A stretch of DNA of 64,000 bases from Metopolophium dirhodum (lineage: Eukaryota > Arthropoda > Insecta > Hemiptera > Aphididae): assembly GCF_019925205.1 (NCBI RefSeq), contig NC_083568.1, positions 23,558,393-23,622,392 on the forward strand, written 5' to 3'. Position numbers and translations under genes: made by a program. Shown piece after piece: positions 1 through 12,200 of this stretch (position 1 is its first letter; every line of letters begins with the position of its first letter). The notes under the pieces were generated by a model that searched no databases, had not been told where the DNA came from, and worked only from the letters and a program-made list of their open reading frames with translations.

Positions 1-174
1 ACTGCAAATACAAATTTTTATAGCCGTACAGAAACAGAAACATAAGATAAAACCTCTCCATAAGTATGTTTAACTTATGGGTGACCCTATAGTTAATCCA
101 ACTCTGTGTAAACAGTATCAGCAGCCCCAAAGAAATATCCTGGCTACACCACTAAAATGTCAATATACATTTAC

Positions 175-3100
175 CAATGATTCTATTAAGCCCCAATTAG
201 TTATGCTGAGTTCCAGTGATCGATTATCAATAGATTTCATTAGGCAAAAATCTTTGTGTTCTAATAGGCCTTGTAACATATCGTACAGTGAATTCCATTT
301 AGTTTTACAATCTAATATTGACTTTTTCAAACCGCTGTTTTTTAATGCATTGGCCATTGTTGGTGTTCTCAATTCTCTAACAATCTTCATAAAAATATAT
401 ATGTATATTAAATGTAAATTAACAGTAATAAATTATAATTAATATACCAACTTTGCGAGCTTTATTCAAAATATCTTTATGATTGGTGTTATTTAATCCA
501 TCATAAACACATAACTGAATTGTGTGCGCTGAACATTTAAAACTGTGCGTCAATCCTTTTTCAGGGGATTGAAATGAAATGGCTATGCGATCTTGTAAAG
601 TATCATTTTTATTTTCATGCTCAATTAAAATATCTCTTCCGTTATCTTCATTTGTATCAGATAATTCTTCATTTGTAATTTCTAAAATCAGCCATTATAT
701 AATGTAAATTAATATAACATATATATAGGTATTATTATTATTATTATGATTTTGAATTATTTGTTCAACTAATTACCTGCATCACTATCGGAATTATCGT
801 TATTTCCTTGATTGTCAGAACTAGGTTTTACCACTTTAACCATATTGGATCCACTGTCTACTGTACAGGAATATATTTGATCATGCATAATATTGTACTG
901 ATCAAGGACTTTTATTATCTATATGTATTAGAAAAATTAAAGTAGTTTGATATTTTAATATTATGAATTTTATAAAATATTAATATATTATTATAATAAT
1001 ATTTAAAATAAAATGCATGCATAAAAAAAATGATTTACCACTGATTTTAAGAGTTCAGCATTATGAGATTCACGCAATACCGTCATTTCCAAGGTACGAA
1101 TTTGCAATTTATTTTCAACTTGGTAGTGTACATTTATACCAATTATTGAGTGATTTAATCGCATAACACGATCAATTTTAAGGGATAAAGGACGATTTTC
1201 TACTTCCTTTTTAATAATCTTAACAATACTTTCAGCTTTCTTAGTTATATACAATTGTATTAGTTCTGGATTAATATCAAAATCTATTTAAAATAAAAAT
1301 TAAGTTGATACTTTTGTTTTCAATGCAAACAAAATACATAGAAAATAACTTCTATAGTTTAAATTGAAATTATTATTGTTTATATGACGTACCTACATTG
1401 TATAATATACTTATATAACTACCTATACTGTTATTTATTGTAATATAGTAATTAGTTATAAATTATAATAACCAGCAATGATGAATGATAAATGGTAATA
1501 AATTTTAAAAACAATACTTATCAGCAGGGCTCGGTACTTATAGCACTTATAAAATAAGCACTTAAAAACATAATTATAAGCACTCGAATAAACATTTAAA
1601 AAACTTAAATTCAAACAAAAATATATCATCAAAAAAAAAAACTTTCTTTTTACATTTTAAAGTAGGTACTATAGACATAATTTGTACAACTGTGCTAAAA
1701 ATAATTATTAGGAAAAGTTTATAACTAAAAAATAAAAACAAATCTTTATATTATAAAAAAATCAAACTTCAATTTCTACACGATTTGCATTATTTTTTAT
1801 AGATTTTCCGAGGGATTTTCTGAAAATTAAAATGTAATCGATATTTACAAATAGTTGAAAAAAAAATGTATTAATTAAATCTTACAGTCATTATTGCATT
1901 AAATGATTTAATTTTAATTCAATCAAAAACAACTTTGCAGTAGAAAACCATAAAATAAGTAGGAAAACTGGTCAAAAAAGAAAAATAACCAAAAAAACTG
2001 GAAATAAGGATTTTTTTGAAAAATCGATAAAAAAAGCAAAAAAAAAAATAGCACTTTCAAATTTCATAATTGAACGTGTCGTAACACGACATACACTTCC
2101 ATAGCATTCTGCTACATTTTAAGTCAATCCATAAAAATAAGCAAATATTTTAAGTCCCGTGCCCTGCTTATCAGTTATCAAACTAATTTATAAATCTAAA
2201 TAAAGTGGGTATATTGATGTGTTTATTTTATAAGGTTATTTTAAATATATTTTTTTTTTTTTTTTAATTGATCTTGAGCCCGGCAGCTGAGGCCATTAGC
2301 TATTTTTAGTTTTACTGTAGGTTATTAAGTTGGTAGGGGGAGGAACACGTGTGTGTTTTGTTTGGCAGAATTTTTGATTGGGTACCCGTAGGTATCTGCC
2401 ATGCCCGGGTGGGGGGATGGCGGCACTTGTTCTCCGGACACCGTGACTTGCACGGAGAAAAATGCCGCCCAATGGTCGAGGATCGAACTCGGACCGGCTG
2501 TGCCGAATCCGTTGCGTTAGACCGCTCGGCCACCACGTCCCCCCTTTAAATATATTATATAGCCAATAGACACATATAAGTATTAATTTCAAAATAATTT
2601 ACAGACAACTTCAATTTAGAATATTTCATAAGCTCAATTTAATCAAATTCTGTATATTATGAGTAAGTATATACAAGGCTGGGCAAGTTAATGATTTTTT
2701 TAACTCAGTTAAGTTAAATTAATATGCACACTATTTGTTAACTTTTTATTAAGTTAAAAAAAAGTTAATTTGTTTATACAATGCTAGTGTACTTAATTTT
2801 TTCCAACCCAAAACTAAATTATAGACTATAGTGTTCATACTTTATACAGTATTTCCATATAAATTAGATTCGAATGATTTAAATTTTTAACTTTAAACAA
2901 TTCACGGTACTTAAATATTTATTGACATGAAAACAAAATAGACTGAAATAGTGAAATATAATTAAATTAAAAACAAAATAAATTAGCTTAACTTACTTCT
3001 TAAAATTAAAAATGAATTCGTTCATTTCACGTTAATTTAAAAAGAAATTTAGTAAATTAAAAGTAACTAGTTAAGTTAAAAAGTTAAAATTAAATTAACT

Positions 3101-5294
3101 TTTTAACTTAACTTTATCTTTTTAACTCGTTAATGCCCAGCCTTGGGTATATATTATTTTTTATTTTAATAAATAATTACTAGGTATTACTTCCTCCAAT
3201 TGCATCAGTTATTGGTTTTAATATTTTTTTCATTCCAGAGTCTTTGAATATGTCAAATGGTCTACCGTTATTTGTCACAAGTTCTAAACAAGCTTCCAGT
3301 AACATATCTCGACTCATTGATATGTTTAAAGATGTATTTAAATTTGTTTTATTTATTTTAATATCATCAAGTATTCCATTTGAGGATCCAATCTACAACA
3401 GTTAAAGTAAAATTTCAATTCGTAAAAAAAAAACAATCAATAAATATAAAATATAAGACATAGCAAAATAAGGTGTTATTTAGATTTTTTTGTTTGAAGT
3501 GCATTATTATTTATTTATAACTATATGTATACACTTTAAGAGTATATAATTTCTTTAATTTCTTTATTTGATTATTGTATGCAAAATGATCATATTGTAC
3601 AAAATAATACCTTTGAATTTAGCTATTAACATCTTACATTATCTTTAAATTAATACACACAAGTCATTTACGTTTTTACGTTTATTCATATTTTTATCAA
3701 CTTCACAATTTCTTTCGATCAATAATTGCTTGTATTCGTTCGGATGCCTTTTAAGAATATGATTCTCCAATGTCTTAGAACGATGACCCTTCATCACTGG
3801 ATGTGGACAATTTTGTATTTTACATTTTGATTCATCCGATTCTGCGTTGTAGTTAAAATATAATTTATTCACAAGATTCGAATTTGAACGCTCAATACTT
3901 GTCTAAAATACGAGGAATATAATAATTATTTTTACATCAACATGTTCTGACGTTCAGTGGCGTATTTAAGTTTTTGTCATAGGGGGGGGATATGATTCTA
4001 TCCAGTATCCCCACCTTTAAAGTTAGAGGCCTTAAGTTAAGACTCTGAAATCTTTTGCATATTATAAACAGCCTACGGGGGCCTCAAATTTGCAAGTAAT
4101 AACCTATTGAAATAACTTTTATTGAAAACGGTCCAGTTATTTTTTGAGGCTATTAACTTCGGATAAACCAATAACCAATTTTAGTACCTATAACCCGATT
4201 ACACCCACTAAAAAAGTTTAAAAAAAAAATTTAGATTACATGAGTGTATCTTGGGTTTAGTGTACGTATACCTATAGGTATACCTAGGTACCCCAGTTCA
4301 CAAATAAATTTGGGTAGCTTTGCGAACTAAATTTACCAAGGTGGACAAATTATTTATGGTGGATTGGATATATTACTTGGTATAAATCGAACGTGGTTCA
4401 AACTACTCTTTAAACATTCCTGATATCTCCAAGAACAATTTGAAATTTTCACAAAATCGGTCCAGTAATTTTTGAGATATAATAGCTACAAATATACATT
4501 CAACTCTCAAATTTGTTTTAAGGTATAATTTATTTATTTGAAATCATAACCACAACCATAACCTCATCTGCCAGAGTAACTAATGGCAAACATTTAAAAT
4601 ACTAATTTTTATTAATTATTTCTCCTATAACCAATAGCAACCATTTATAAATAAAAATTTCCATCGTAAATCTCAAAATACCTGTTTGAGCACCTCTTGG
4701 GGTTGAACCAACTGGGTCTAATTGTGAATCTAAACCTTTCAGGTCCCACTCAAAAACACACTAAAAATGTCCAGTGGTTTAGTAGAAGTTTAATGACAAA
4801 CAGACAAACATGTATTTTTATATATGTATATAGACATAGATTGTTATTATTTTCGGCCACCCAATTAATTTCACCAAGGAAAATTATTATACATTAAAAC
4901 CTTTCCCATGACAAACCGATTTATTAATGAAAACCGTATTAAAATAAGTAGAGTTCTTTTCAAGATATGCTCGTGCATACAAAGAAGAAGCAGTGTCTCT
5001 CTACCATATTATGCATGTTATAAACCTTCTTCTTGAATCACTTACTATTTTACGTTTCAAGTTTTTATCTACTTCAAAACGACGTCCTTCATTTTTTTTA
5101 TTATTCTTGGTAATCATTAATTGTCTGTATTCGTTTGGATGCCTTTTAAGAATATGATTATTCAATGATTGAAATCGACGTCCCTTCATTACTGGATGTG
5201 GACAATTTTTTACTTTACAATTGGATACATTCGATTGTTCGTTGTATTTAAAAAATATGTTCAGATGATTGGTATTTGAATGCTCCATACTTAT
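175..5294 (-). CDS. hAT-transposase-derived BED-finger gene, 3' end beyond window
   Basis: Exons read on the minus strand in phase are 5046-5294 (BED finger, ATG at 5286-5288), 3672-3902 (second BED finger), 3191-3392, 1039-1283, 777-918, 452-681 and 175-384. Most have good AG/GT borders; the 452 donor (AAA|GTTGG) is weak. Family landmarks are the BED pattern CxxxxCPHPVMKG...LxxHxxxxHP, a segment ELVTNNGRPFDIF, the nucleotide-binding-like YSCTVDSGSNMVKVV, CSAHTIQLCVYD, ARK-IVRELRTP and KTKWNSLYDMLQGLLEHK, all in hAT order. The usual TTDGWTS box near the first catalytic Asp is replaced by SLKIDRVMRLN, so it is probably not an active transposase. BED fingers bind DNA; the hAT core normally cuts DNA in the nucleus. 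It may be a host-domesticated ZBED-like gene or a slowly decaying element. The end of the protein, with the dimerisation region, lies left of the window; the sequence before about 150 looks like repeat. Confidence 0.7.
1525..2166. mobile_element. hAT-type MITE, 642 bp, perfect 8-bp target duplication
   Basis: The ends are CAGGGCTCGGTACTTATAG and, reverse-complemented, CAGGGCACGGGACTTAAAA. The element is flanked on both sides by the identical octamer cttatcag (1517-1524 and 2167-2174), the 8-bp duplication expected of hAT. It has no coding capacity and sits in an intron of the BED/hAT gene. Confidence 0.88.
2252..2544 (-). mobile_element. tRNA-derived SINE (Ser/Leu-like head)
   Basis: The minus strand begins GGGGGGACGTGGTGGCCGAG. 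It has a polymerase III A box TGGCCGAGCGG (plus 2522-2532) and a canonical B box GAGTTCGATCC (plus 2480-2490), then a tRNA-unrelated body and a poly(A) tail (the T run from 2251 on the plus strand). A 12-bp target duplication tttaaatatatt lies at 2240-2251 and 2545-2556. The length is about 290 bp. It is a retroposed SINE, not a functional tRNA gene. Its body matches the split copy at 8445-10120. Confidence 0.9.
2674..3145. mobile_element. hAT-like MITE, 472 bp
   Basis: The termini CAAGGCTGGGCA and its inverted copy TGCCCAGCCTTG bound an AT-rich body. Both subterminal zones are packed with TTAACTT/AAGTTAA motifs. The flanking octamers agtatata (2666-2673) and ggtatata (3146-3153) match at 7 of 8 positions, fitting a hAT-type duplication. 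There is no open reading frame. It is intronic to the BED/hAT gene. Confidence 0.75.
3672..3902 (-). CDS. Second, duplicated BED zinc-finger exon
   Basis: This exon encodes a second copy of the BED finger found at 5046-5294. Both share NCPHPVMKG, the histidine pair within HILKRHPNEY, the same splice-site positions, and intron flanks reading cctcgtattttag before the exon. Here the codon matching the start ATG of the other copy is ATT, so this copy cannot start translation at that point. It is open and phase 0 at both ends, so it can be joined after the first BED exon to give a two-finger protein, or be used as an alternative exon. Confidence 0.65.
4560..4840 (-). mobile_element. Fragment of a Helitron-like repeat
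   Basis: On the minus strand a Helitron-style start (TC after a host A) occurs at 4840, followed by TATGTCTATATACATATA and a TTTGTCTG tract. About 200 bp further in, the segment containing caatagcaaccatttataaa matches the Helitron at 61137-61887 in the same relative position and strand. No CTAG 3' end was found, so it is an incomplete copy. The neighbouring 3950-4560 stretch holds other degraded repeats (for example cagtggcgtatttaag followed by a G run) and no gene. Confidence 0.45.
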
Positions 5295-6230
5295 CTAAAA
5301 TACGAGGAATATAATAGTTATTTTTTCATTAATATTATCATATTTTATAAACATGTTCTGATTTTCATTGCAAATATTGCAAATAATAACACAAGTATTT
5401 TATGCATAAAACGTATCTCTATGGATCGCGTAAAACATTGTTTAACTTTAAAAACATACAGGCATTTTTTTTAATTTAAAACGTTTAAATTAGGTATTTT
5501 GAAGAAATAAACGTAAATTAATATCTAAATCAAGTTACATTTATTAGTATTTACCATACACCTATTAAGTAGATAAGTATGAAATCCATGGTATTTTTAC
5601 TATTGAGTATTTTTGTTCGGCACAAATTTGGCACTGTTGACAACAGTTAGTAAAGAGCAAAAAAACGCAAAATACAAATGATAGATAAACCATCAATATT
5701 AAGTTGAAGATGAAAAAAATAATGAATGTCATAAATCATAATGTTTGATTTAATTTTCTATGAATTTTATTATATCTCGAATTTATTTTCCTAGTGGTCT
5801 TCTTTTGAATGAGGTTCATACAATATTATTATAAATTTAAGATATTGAAGATATTTGGATGTGGTGAATTAAATTATGCATGGAAAGATTCACATAAGTT
5901 GGTTGTGCGATGAATACTATTTATTTTTTTTCGCCCTAAATTACTGTGGAAATAAGGAAAATGAACAATGTAACTGTCTATTAATTTATTCGAGTTAGTA
6001 AATTGTGTGAGAAAATGTATGGGTAGGTACTAGGTTGTATTTCAGTAAGTTCAGTCGAAAAGCAATCGTAAACTGATTGGGGGTTCTAAAGACTTAACAA
6101 GTTATAACGAGAGTGGACAACTTTGTGAAGCGCAGCATATGATTGTAAAATAGTCACAATCAATAAAAAAAATGCAATTTATAAAATAAAAAGTTCAGAA
6201 ATGTGTATACATTATAAACACATCGTCCCT
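5295..6230. other. Intergenic, no gene seen
   Basis: AT-rich spacer between the first BED exon and the stop codon of the helicase gene. It probably includes the promoter side of the BED/hAT gene and the 3' untranslated region of the helicase. No supported coding sequence, RNA gene or bounded repeat was found. Confidence 0.5.
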
Positions 6231-9200
6231 TTAAATATTAATTGATCTAATTACTTCTTGTTTTTTAGATTGTGGTACTTTTTCTTCACGTGTATACTCA
6301 TCTTCACATGTACGCGGTATAATGGTACCTACACGTTTAGAACTTAAATAAATAAATAATTAAAATTAGATATAGTATGCAATATATAATAATATGTATT
6401 ATGTATATATTTTTTTAATTGTATTACTCATATGTCATTACTGCAGATTTGTAATATTTTAATACATCCAAAGCCATACCTATTATTTGTACAATTATCG
6501 CAGCAGTCTTTTCTAACGATGATTCTGTCAGTTGTATTTGACGAAGAGACATCCTCAAAATAGGATATTAGTAGTTGACGTCTACACAATCTAGTCTCAA
6601 TGTACTTTTCGATGGCCTCAGCCATTTTTTTTTTATGAGAGTTGTATGACATGTCATCTGTGTTTGTTGAAAGTGTTAACCTCTTATTGTTTGCAATTTC
6701 TTCTTCATTGTAGAAAATATAACACATTGCTGGTTCACCATCTCGTCCTGCTCGACCGACTTCTTGATAATATGATTCAATATCTTTTGGAGCTCCATAA
6801 TGAATTACCTGTCTTACATCTATCCAAAACAAAATTTTTAATCTTTATAAATTATAACTGTGCCAAAAATTTTAAAACTCTAAATGCCTATAATAGCTTA
6901 AAATTGGTCTCAATATTTTTAAAATGTCATTCCGTACAGCAAATAATAACTTAAGTAGCTCTGGATAATGGAGTGTTTCAATTTTCAAGTTTCTACGCAC
7001 TTTTTGAATTACAACAGAAATGAATAGAATCTTTTGATGAGCAATCGTCATTTTACACGAAAATATCCTAGTTCATCAAAATTTAAACTTCAGACGCTAT
7101 CATAAAAAATATTTGAAGAATGGCGCTCAAATTTATTTTGTTATTTTTGTACTCAAACTTATTCTACACTTTAAACGCTTGTACGAAAATATTTTGACTG
7201 TAATTTCAATATTTTTTTATTGGTATATGAACACTTATTAGGAACCTTCTATTTAATTTACAAGCAGTTTACCTAAAGCAAACATTGTATCATACTTAAA
7301 ATATAGTATAATAATTAGTATAAACTATTGTTTTCTTAATTTCAAATAACAATGATTTTTCTTTACAATACATTAAACAATTACCTGATTTATCAATTCC
7401 CATTCCAAAAGCCATTGTGGCTACAACAATTTTCAAACTATCTTTTACAAATTGTTCATGCACAATGTTTCTTTGTTTCAATGAAATGTCAGAATGATAA
7501 ACTCCACATTTTATCCCATTACCTAAACATTTTATTTTATTATTCAAATATTTTTAATAATTTGAATTTCACAAACAGATTAATTAAAAAACAAAATCAA
7601 TAGGAACTTTTACTTACTATGTAATTCATTTGCAACTGTATCAGTCTCTTTTTTTGTTGGACAATAGATAATTGTTGATCCCTCAAAAAAAAGTTTGTTT
7701 TCTTTCTTATATTTTTTTATGTCCAATAATAAATTTGTTTTTTTTGACAGCTTTCTTGACACCTCAAAGTATAAATTTTCTCTATTAAATCCCATATAGA
7801 AAATGTTTGGTTTTCTAAAAGTAATATATCAAATCATTATATTTCATAATATTGAATTAGCAGGTCAACCGTCCATACATGAGTTTCAATGAGGTGCAAA
7901 TGTCTTTGCGAACAATTGGTGTAGCAGTGGCTGTTAAAGCCATGATTGGGACTTTGGGTAGTATGTTGCGTATTTTTCCTAAATTCCTGATATAAATACA
8001 TAGATATATCATTACTTAAAAAAATATATTGGTGTTATAAAGTATATATATTCACTGACCTATAAGCAGGTCTGAAATCAAAACCCCACTGACTAATACA
8101 ATGTGCTTCGTCAATAGCAACAGCAACGATATTGTTTTTAGTCCGTAAAGATTGTAAAATCAGTACTACTAAATCCTTGTCTAAGGATTCTGGGGTTATA
8201 TATAACACTCTTACGTCTCCGGAAAAAAGACTTCTTTCGGCGTCATCCATAGAAGTTTGCGTTGTTAGCTGATATGCTTTAACCTTCACCTTCTAAACAA
8301 CATTTAAATTAAATTGTGAATAAATAAAATAACAGTACTTAACTGCAGTTGTCTTGCAGCTGACATTATAATAATAATATAATATAACAATATAATAATT
8401 AATAACTAATGGACTTCTTTAGAAGAATAAAAACTCGTATATGGGGGACGGAGTGGCCGAGCGGACCAAGGTGTCGGTTGTGACGCGCACCGACGCCGGT
8501 TCAAAATTTCGGCTTCGGGCGGCATTTTTCTTCGGGTAAGTCACGGGGTCCCACCCAGGCATGGCAGATACCTATAGGCAGTGTTGGGAATAATCTAGAT
8601 AATTTTTTCTAGATAAATTATCTAGATAAAATTATTTCTTTAATTATCATATCTAGATAAAAATAATTAAATCATCTAATTATCTCATCTAGATAAATGT
8701 AAAGGTTGGTTGGCAGAGTCCTACCCCCACCTCCACGTGGTGCCGACTGGAAACGGAATTCCGGTTCCGGCCAACGGGGGAGGCACAGAAGGCAAACTGT
8801 ATAAAACCGAACACCGGCGGGTCAACACCAGCGACCAGAGAAGGCCAACATCGCCCTCCAACCACCGACAACAGACCGAAGGCTCGATGCGAAGACAACC
8901 GGGAAGCGGGAACCAAACGGTCAGACCACCCAGCGCCTCAGTACCATCATCCGAAACTGCCCCACAGCGGCAGGCGTGCCCCGGGGCATTAGTAGGACAC
9001 CCACAGCACGGCTTGGTCACCGTCCGGGTGATCGCGATTGAGCGTGAGAGGGGCCGCGGATGCGGTGTCAGGAGATGCCGCGGACTGCAAAGCTCCCGTG
9101 AACGACGAGTACAACAACAACGGTCAGAAGGAAAACTAGGAAACCAACAACGGCGACACGCACACTCCAGAACATCAAGAAGAAGACGCGACGAACGAGT

Positions 9201-12200
9201 TAGAAGCCGGCCGACTATCAATCCGGGCCGAGAATCACCAGAACGAGAAGACAAGACCGGCGGGCAGCGAAGCCGGGTCGAGAACCCACAATGCAAACAG
9301 CAGGCCTTCAGCCAAAATGTATTTTATCTGATAACATGTAAAACTAATTTAAATGTGCGCCCTTAGAGGACCCAAAAAACAGGTGTAAAACAAATACATA
9401 AATTGTACATCATTTTAAGTATAATAAACGATGGCGGCGTCGCGGCAGTAATGCGAAAGCAGTTCCCGCGGCGCCGTCGGTTACAAACTGAAAAAAAAAA
9501 AAAAAAGATAAATGTAAAGGTTATCTGTGGTTATTTATCTAGATAAGTAATATAATAATAAGAATATTTTTAAATACTGAAATAGCCAATCATTTACGAG
9601 AACCGAGTAGTGATTCCAAATTCCAATATTATTATAGTTAAAAAAAGAAATGTATACTGAAATATAGTCAGTCTTATGTTGATATTTTATTTTTATTCAA
9701 GTTATATTAAAAATTAAAATTGTATTTTATTTTAGTTGAGAAATGACATTAAGGATTTATTAATTAATATATATTATCTTATTAGTAATTACTAATAAAT
9801 TACATTATTTATAATATAATTTAAAAAAAAATTTTCTATTTTTTTATCTAGATAAATGTATGTGTATTTTTATCTTTATCTAGATAAAAAAAATGATGTT
9901 ATATTTTATCTTATCTAGATAAATTTTGAATAAATTATTTATTATCTTATACAGATGATTTTTTGGTTATCTTTTCCCAACACTGCCTACAGGTGCCCAC
10001 TAAAAAATCTGCCAAACTAACAAACACACGTGTTTAAACCTACAGTACCCTCCCTCATAGTTAAAAAAAAAACCACACAATGGCCTAAGTTGCTACGGGT
10101 TGATTAATAAAAAATAAACACGTATATGGTCCATATTACATCATATTATGAGTAATACTTTTTTTATTATTTGCAGGGTGATTAATATATTGGCTTTAGT
10201 GTTTTACAATATGCATTTTTTTGTGTACGACCAACCTCAAGTCACCTTTAACCTTAAAAATCAGTTAAACATCAAGTAAAAAAAGTAGGCAAGTGGGTGT
10301 CACTCTGCTGTACAGTAGGTTACAAGTGGGTCACTTTAATGGATGGTGTTAAATTTGAATTCAATGATATAATATCATTGTATAAGAAAAACGATTCTGA
10401 GCGAAAACGGTCAGTCAGCCTAGGATATTACTAAGTATATTTGATGATATTATTGTGAATAGAACAATTTATATATAACCTATTTAAGTGGAACTTTCTT
10501 TTAAATTGTTAATCCTTAGTTATAAAAGTTGAACATTTTATACATTTTTAACTACAAAATAATTATTACATTTTAAATTTGATAAATTTTGTCAAAATTT
10601 GAACTTTAAATGCTTATAAAAAAAAATTGTGCTAATGTATTTTTATATTTTTCAACTGCCATTCAAACAATATATCAAAAGTCTTGCAAGAATACATGTA
10701 TTCAATTTCTATGGTTTTTACCCAACAAATAAAGTTTTATTGACATTCATAGAAAAACAACTAATAAAATAATTGAAAACTAAAAATGTTCCTAAACAGT
10801 TCAAAACAACTCAAAATATTTTGAAAATTTTATCGTGTATAGAAATTGCTTATATAAACATTCAGTAAAAATTGCATGTATCTACCGACAGTCATTTGTT
10901 TTAAAGTTACACAAAAAACCAAAATCGATTTTGCATAAAAATTCCCGTTTTTTCTTAATTTTTTTTTTTTGTTTTTCACGGCGCTTTCGAAAATAACTGG
11001 GAAATTTGACCTCCCCAATGCACCAACAATATTCACTTTCCCATCGAACAAGATGCTGAAGTTGAAAATCGGAGCATTATTTCGTCTACTTATCGTGTAG
11101 GTAAAGACACAAAAAAAAAACACACATTATTGTAAAATCAATACATTCATCTCTCCGCTCCGAATCTAAGATCCAAGTACTTTTATAATAATTGGGAAAG
11201 AATAAAACAAAATTCTTTATAAACAGACACAAAAAAAAAACACAGATTATTGCAAAATCAATACATTCATCTCTCCGCTCCGAATCTAAGATCCAAGTAC
11301 TTTTATAATAATTGGGAAAGAATAAAACAAAATTCTTTATAAACATGTAACCTTAACTTGTAACCTATTGTACAGCAGAGCGACATCCACTACTTACCCA
11401 CCTTTTTTTATTGTCGTCTGAAGTAAGAATTTTGGAAAAATTTGACAATATCCCGCAAATTTACAAATTATTTTGTAGTTAAAGTTTTTAACTTAAAAAT
11501 GTATACAATTTTTTATTTTAATATTTTTAAGATTTTAAAATTATAATATAAAATTTCTCAAATTGATCTTACTAGTTTGTTTCAAAAACATTAGGTTTTT
11601 AATCTAACATAATGCCACATTTATTTAGTTTTAAATATTTAGGAAATTGAACTCAAACTTAAAAAAACGATTTCAATTTCATACAAATTTCGTAAATTTG
11701 TTGTAATTCAAAACCAATTGTTGAAAATTGAAACTCTTAACTTTTAATTATATCATCATTATCTATACACAATTCAATTTTCAAAATATTTAAATTAATT
11801 TTGACCTTATTATAGATAAGTGCAGGCATTAGAAATTGTTTTCCTATAAATTTTGATAAAAACAATTTTAAAATTTAATACAGGCTCCTCAAAAGTTGTT
11901 ATTACAGGAATAAAATATTTAAATTAAAAATAACGTATTATATTTTAAATTTAACACCATCCATTACACTCGTTGTATAGTGATCTACTATGGTAACCTA
12001 CTGTACAGAAGAGTGGTAGATATCCGCCTTTTTTTAATTTTATTTTTATTTATAAATATGATATAAATTCAATCAAAACCTCCAGGGAAAGCAATTGATC
12101 TTTTATTAGCGATATTAACGGCGAAACAACTATGGTTAAACCGTTGCTATGAACTGCCGGATACTGATAACACAGACTTTTTCCATAACCAGTAGACATA

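Larger units (their letters stand above)
8445..10120 (+). mobile_element. tRNA-derived SINE split by a hAT insertion
   Basis: The head (8445-8578) has the A box TGGCCGAGCGG and a degenerate B box GGTTCAAAATT. The tail resumes at 9986 with gtgcccactaaaaaatctgc and ends in an A-rich tract before 10121. Its sequence matches the SINE at 2252-2544, which has no interruption. The target duplication cgtatatgg flanks the whole assembly (8436-8444 and 10121-10129). The insertion in it lies between the duplicated octamers cctatagg and cctacagg. Confidence 0.85.

Noticed and set aside
2470..2544. A functional tRNA-Ser/Leu gene
   Set aside because: A and B boxes are present, but the sequence continues into a SINE body with poly(A) and a target duplication, and a second copy exists. 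The cloverleaf is not intact.
2296..2592. Overlapping open frames on both strands
   Set aside because: They fall in the SINE, including its tRNA-like head, and carry no protein signal.
8710..9366. A 218-codon open frame in the GC-rich block
   Set aside because: It has no ATG at its start, is low-complexity and Arg-rich, overlaps an equally long frame on the other strand, and lies wholly within a retroposed sequence. Long frames are expected by chance in GC-rich DNA.
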